Source of the DNA: Symsagittifera roscoffensis
Lineage: Eukaryota; Xenacoelomorpha; Acoela; Convolutidae
Reading direction: 5' to 3'
Length of the DNA stretch: 64,000 bases
Assembly: GCF_963678635.1 (NCBI RefSeq)
Contig: NC_087063.1
Coordinates: 37,896,759 to 37,960,758 of the forward strand
Of the stretch, positions 63,761 to 64,000 are shown piece after piece. Each line of letters opens with the position of its first letter. The first letter of the stretch is position 1. A program made the translations under genes and the position numbers. Below the pieces are notes generated by a model. It had not been told where the DNA came from, ran no database searches, and was given only the letters and a program-made list of their open reading frames with translations.

Positions 63761-64000
63761 ACTTGTCGATATAAAATCGGTAGTTTTCGGATTGTTTTCG
63801 TCGTGATAATGAAACGAATTGGGTTCTCTACACGTTGAAACTTATCAGACGCAGCTAGAATTGCTTGTTACCGTACATTAACTAGATAATAACACTCTCA
63901 CAAGAATTTGATCTTTATAATAGCTCATTATTTAAAAAGATTGTTGTTTTTCTCTTGGATCGAAGGTACACATTTTCGAAGGACAACTTTTTTCTTTTTT

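Larger units (their letters stand above)
9760..64000 (+). repeat. Satellite array, monomer about 355-371 bp, roughly 150 head-to-tail copies
   Basis: The landmark gatgctacacattttcgaa recurs throughout: for example 10,116, 10,473, 10,829, 11,184, 11,545, 11,899, 12,259, 12,622, 12,985 and 13,349, and still 63,238 and 63,600, so spacing is 354-364 at these points. In order, each monomer carries gttttaaacttactgaaac, gtcgatataaaatcggtag, ttcggattgttttcgtcg, tgataatggaacgaatgggg, ttctctacacgttgaaac, cagacgcggctagaattgc, taccgtacataaactagat, aacactctcacaagaattt, a ctttttaaaaag dyad, cccttggatagatgctacac, a T-rich block, tgacgacacatgacaac, ggcgtctggaagagctcag, aaacctaccaagctagcg and gccgcgagcaaaattttgc. 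All monomers after the edge are in one orientation and the array leaves the window on the right. Open frames of 60-92 residues inside it are translations of the monomer. Confidence 0.98.

Noticed and set aside
9760-64000. CENP-B-box-like site in the monomer (ttcgaaggacaac)
   Set aside because: It fits the first half of the box (TTCGnnnnA) but lacks the CGGG half, so it is not a match. A centromere role cannot be argued from sequence alone.
9760-64000. CRISPR-like array
   Set aside because: Units are about 360 bp and similar over their whole length, with no short repeats alternating with unique spacers. This is a eukaryotic satellite.
9760-64000. TATA-like words (gatataaaatcgg) in each monomer as promoters
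   Set aside because: A TATA-like word is expected by chance in AT-rich DNA, and no initiator, open frame or RNA structure accompanies it.

Overview
The window is eukaryotic nuclear DNA, most likely from an AT-rich invertebrate genome. It is taken from a scaffold, because it holds a run of exactly 200 Ns. It has no bacterial gene organisation, operons or tightly packed reading frames. I found no intact host gene, no rRNA or tRNA gene and no CRISPR array. The species cannot be named from the sequence alone.

Left part (1 to about 9,700) is a graveyard of mobile elements and small repeats. At 1-505 there is a possible end of an LTR element: an open frame running in from the window edge, a polypurine tract and a candidate 3' LTR. 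At about 510-3,000, on the minus strand, lie remains of a Polinton (Maverick): integrase, a minor-capsid (penton-like) protein, a small glycine-rich/basic virion-type protein and perhaps the start of the major capsid protein, all in one direction and interrupted by the assembly gap. At about 4,780-5,735, minus strand, is a broken Ty3/Gypsy pol fragment (RNase H and integrase), lying between copies of a dispersed repeat (R1: 3,402-3,981, 5,743-6,074, 6,075-6,677). Then come a TCGAC-rich minisatellite (6,885-7,460, with a relative at 4,100-4,310), a GC-rich GCGCGAC minisatellite (7,531-7,770), three old copies of a repeat with a period of about 360 bp (7,780-8,790) and a 182-bp tandem duplication (9,040-9,415).

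Right part (about 9,700 to 64,000, 85% of the window) is one head-to-tail satellite array. The monomer is about 355-371 bp, with roughly 150 copies, and the array runs off the right end. The outermost monomers are the most diverged. Further in, copies are much closer and are organised into blocks of higher-order repeats with different periods: 1 monomer (361 bp), 2 (725-743 bp), 3 (about 1,090-1,100 bp), 5 (1,813 bp), 8 (2,906 bp) and 9 (3,240 and 3,268 bp). This records repeated local segmental duplication. Individual monomers carry diagnostic scars: a 13-bp inverted copy, internal deletions at short matches, and a partial duplication. A short inverted satellite fragment marks the array edge. 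The many 60-90-residue open frames in the array are recurring translations of the monomer and are not genes.

The most interesting content is therefore structural: the multi-scale satellite architecture, its inverted boundary, its neighbouring older repeats of the same or half period, and the Polinton fossil beside it. I found no evidence of a working undescribed gene system.
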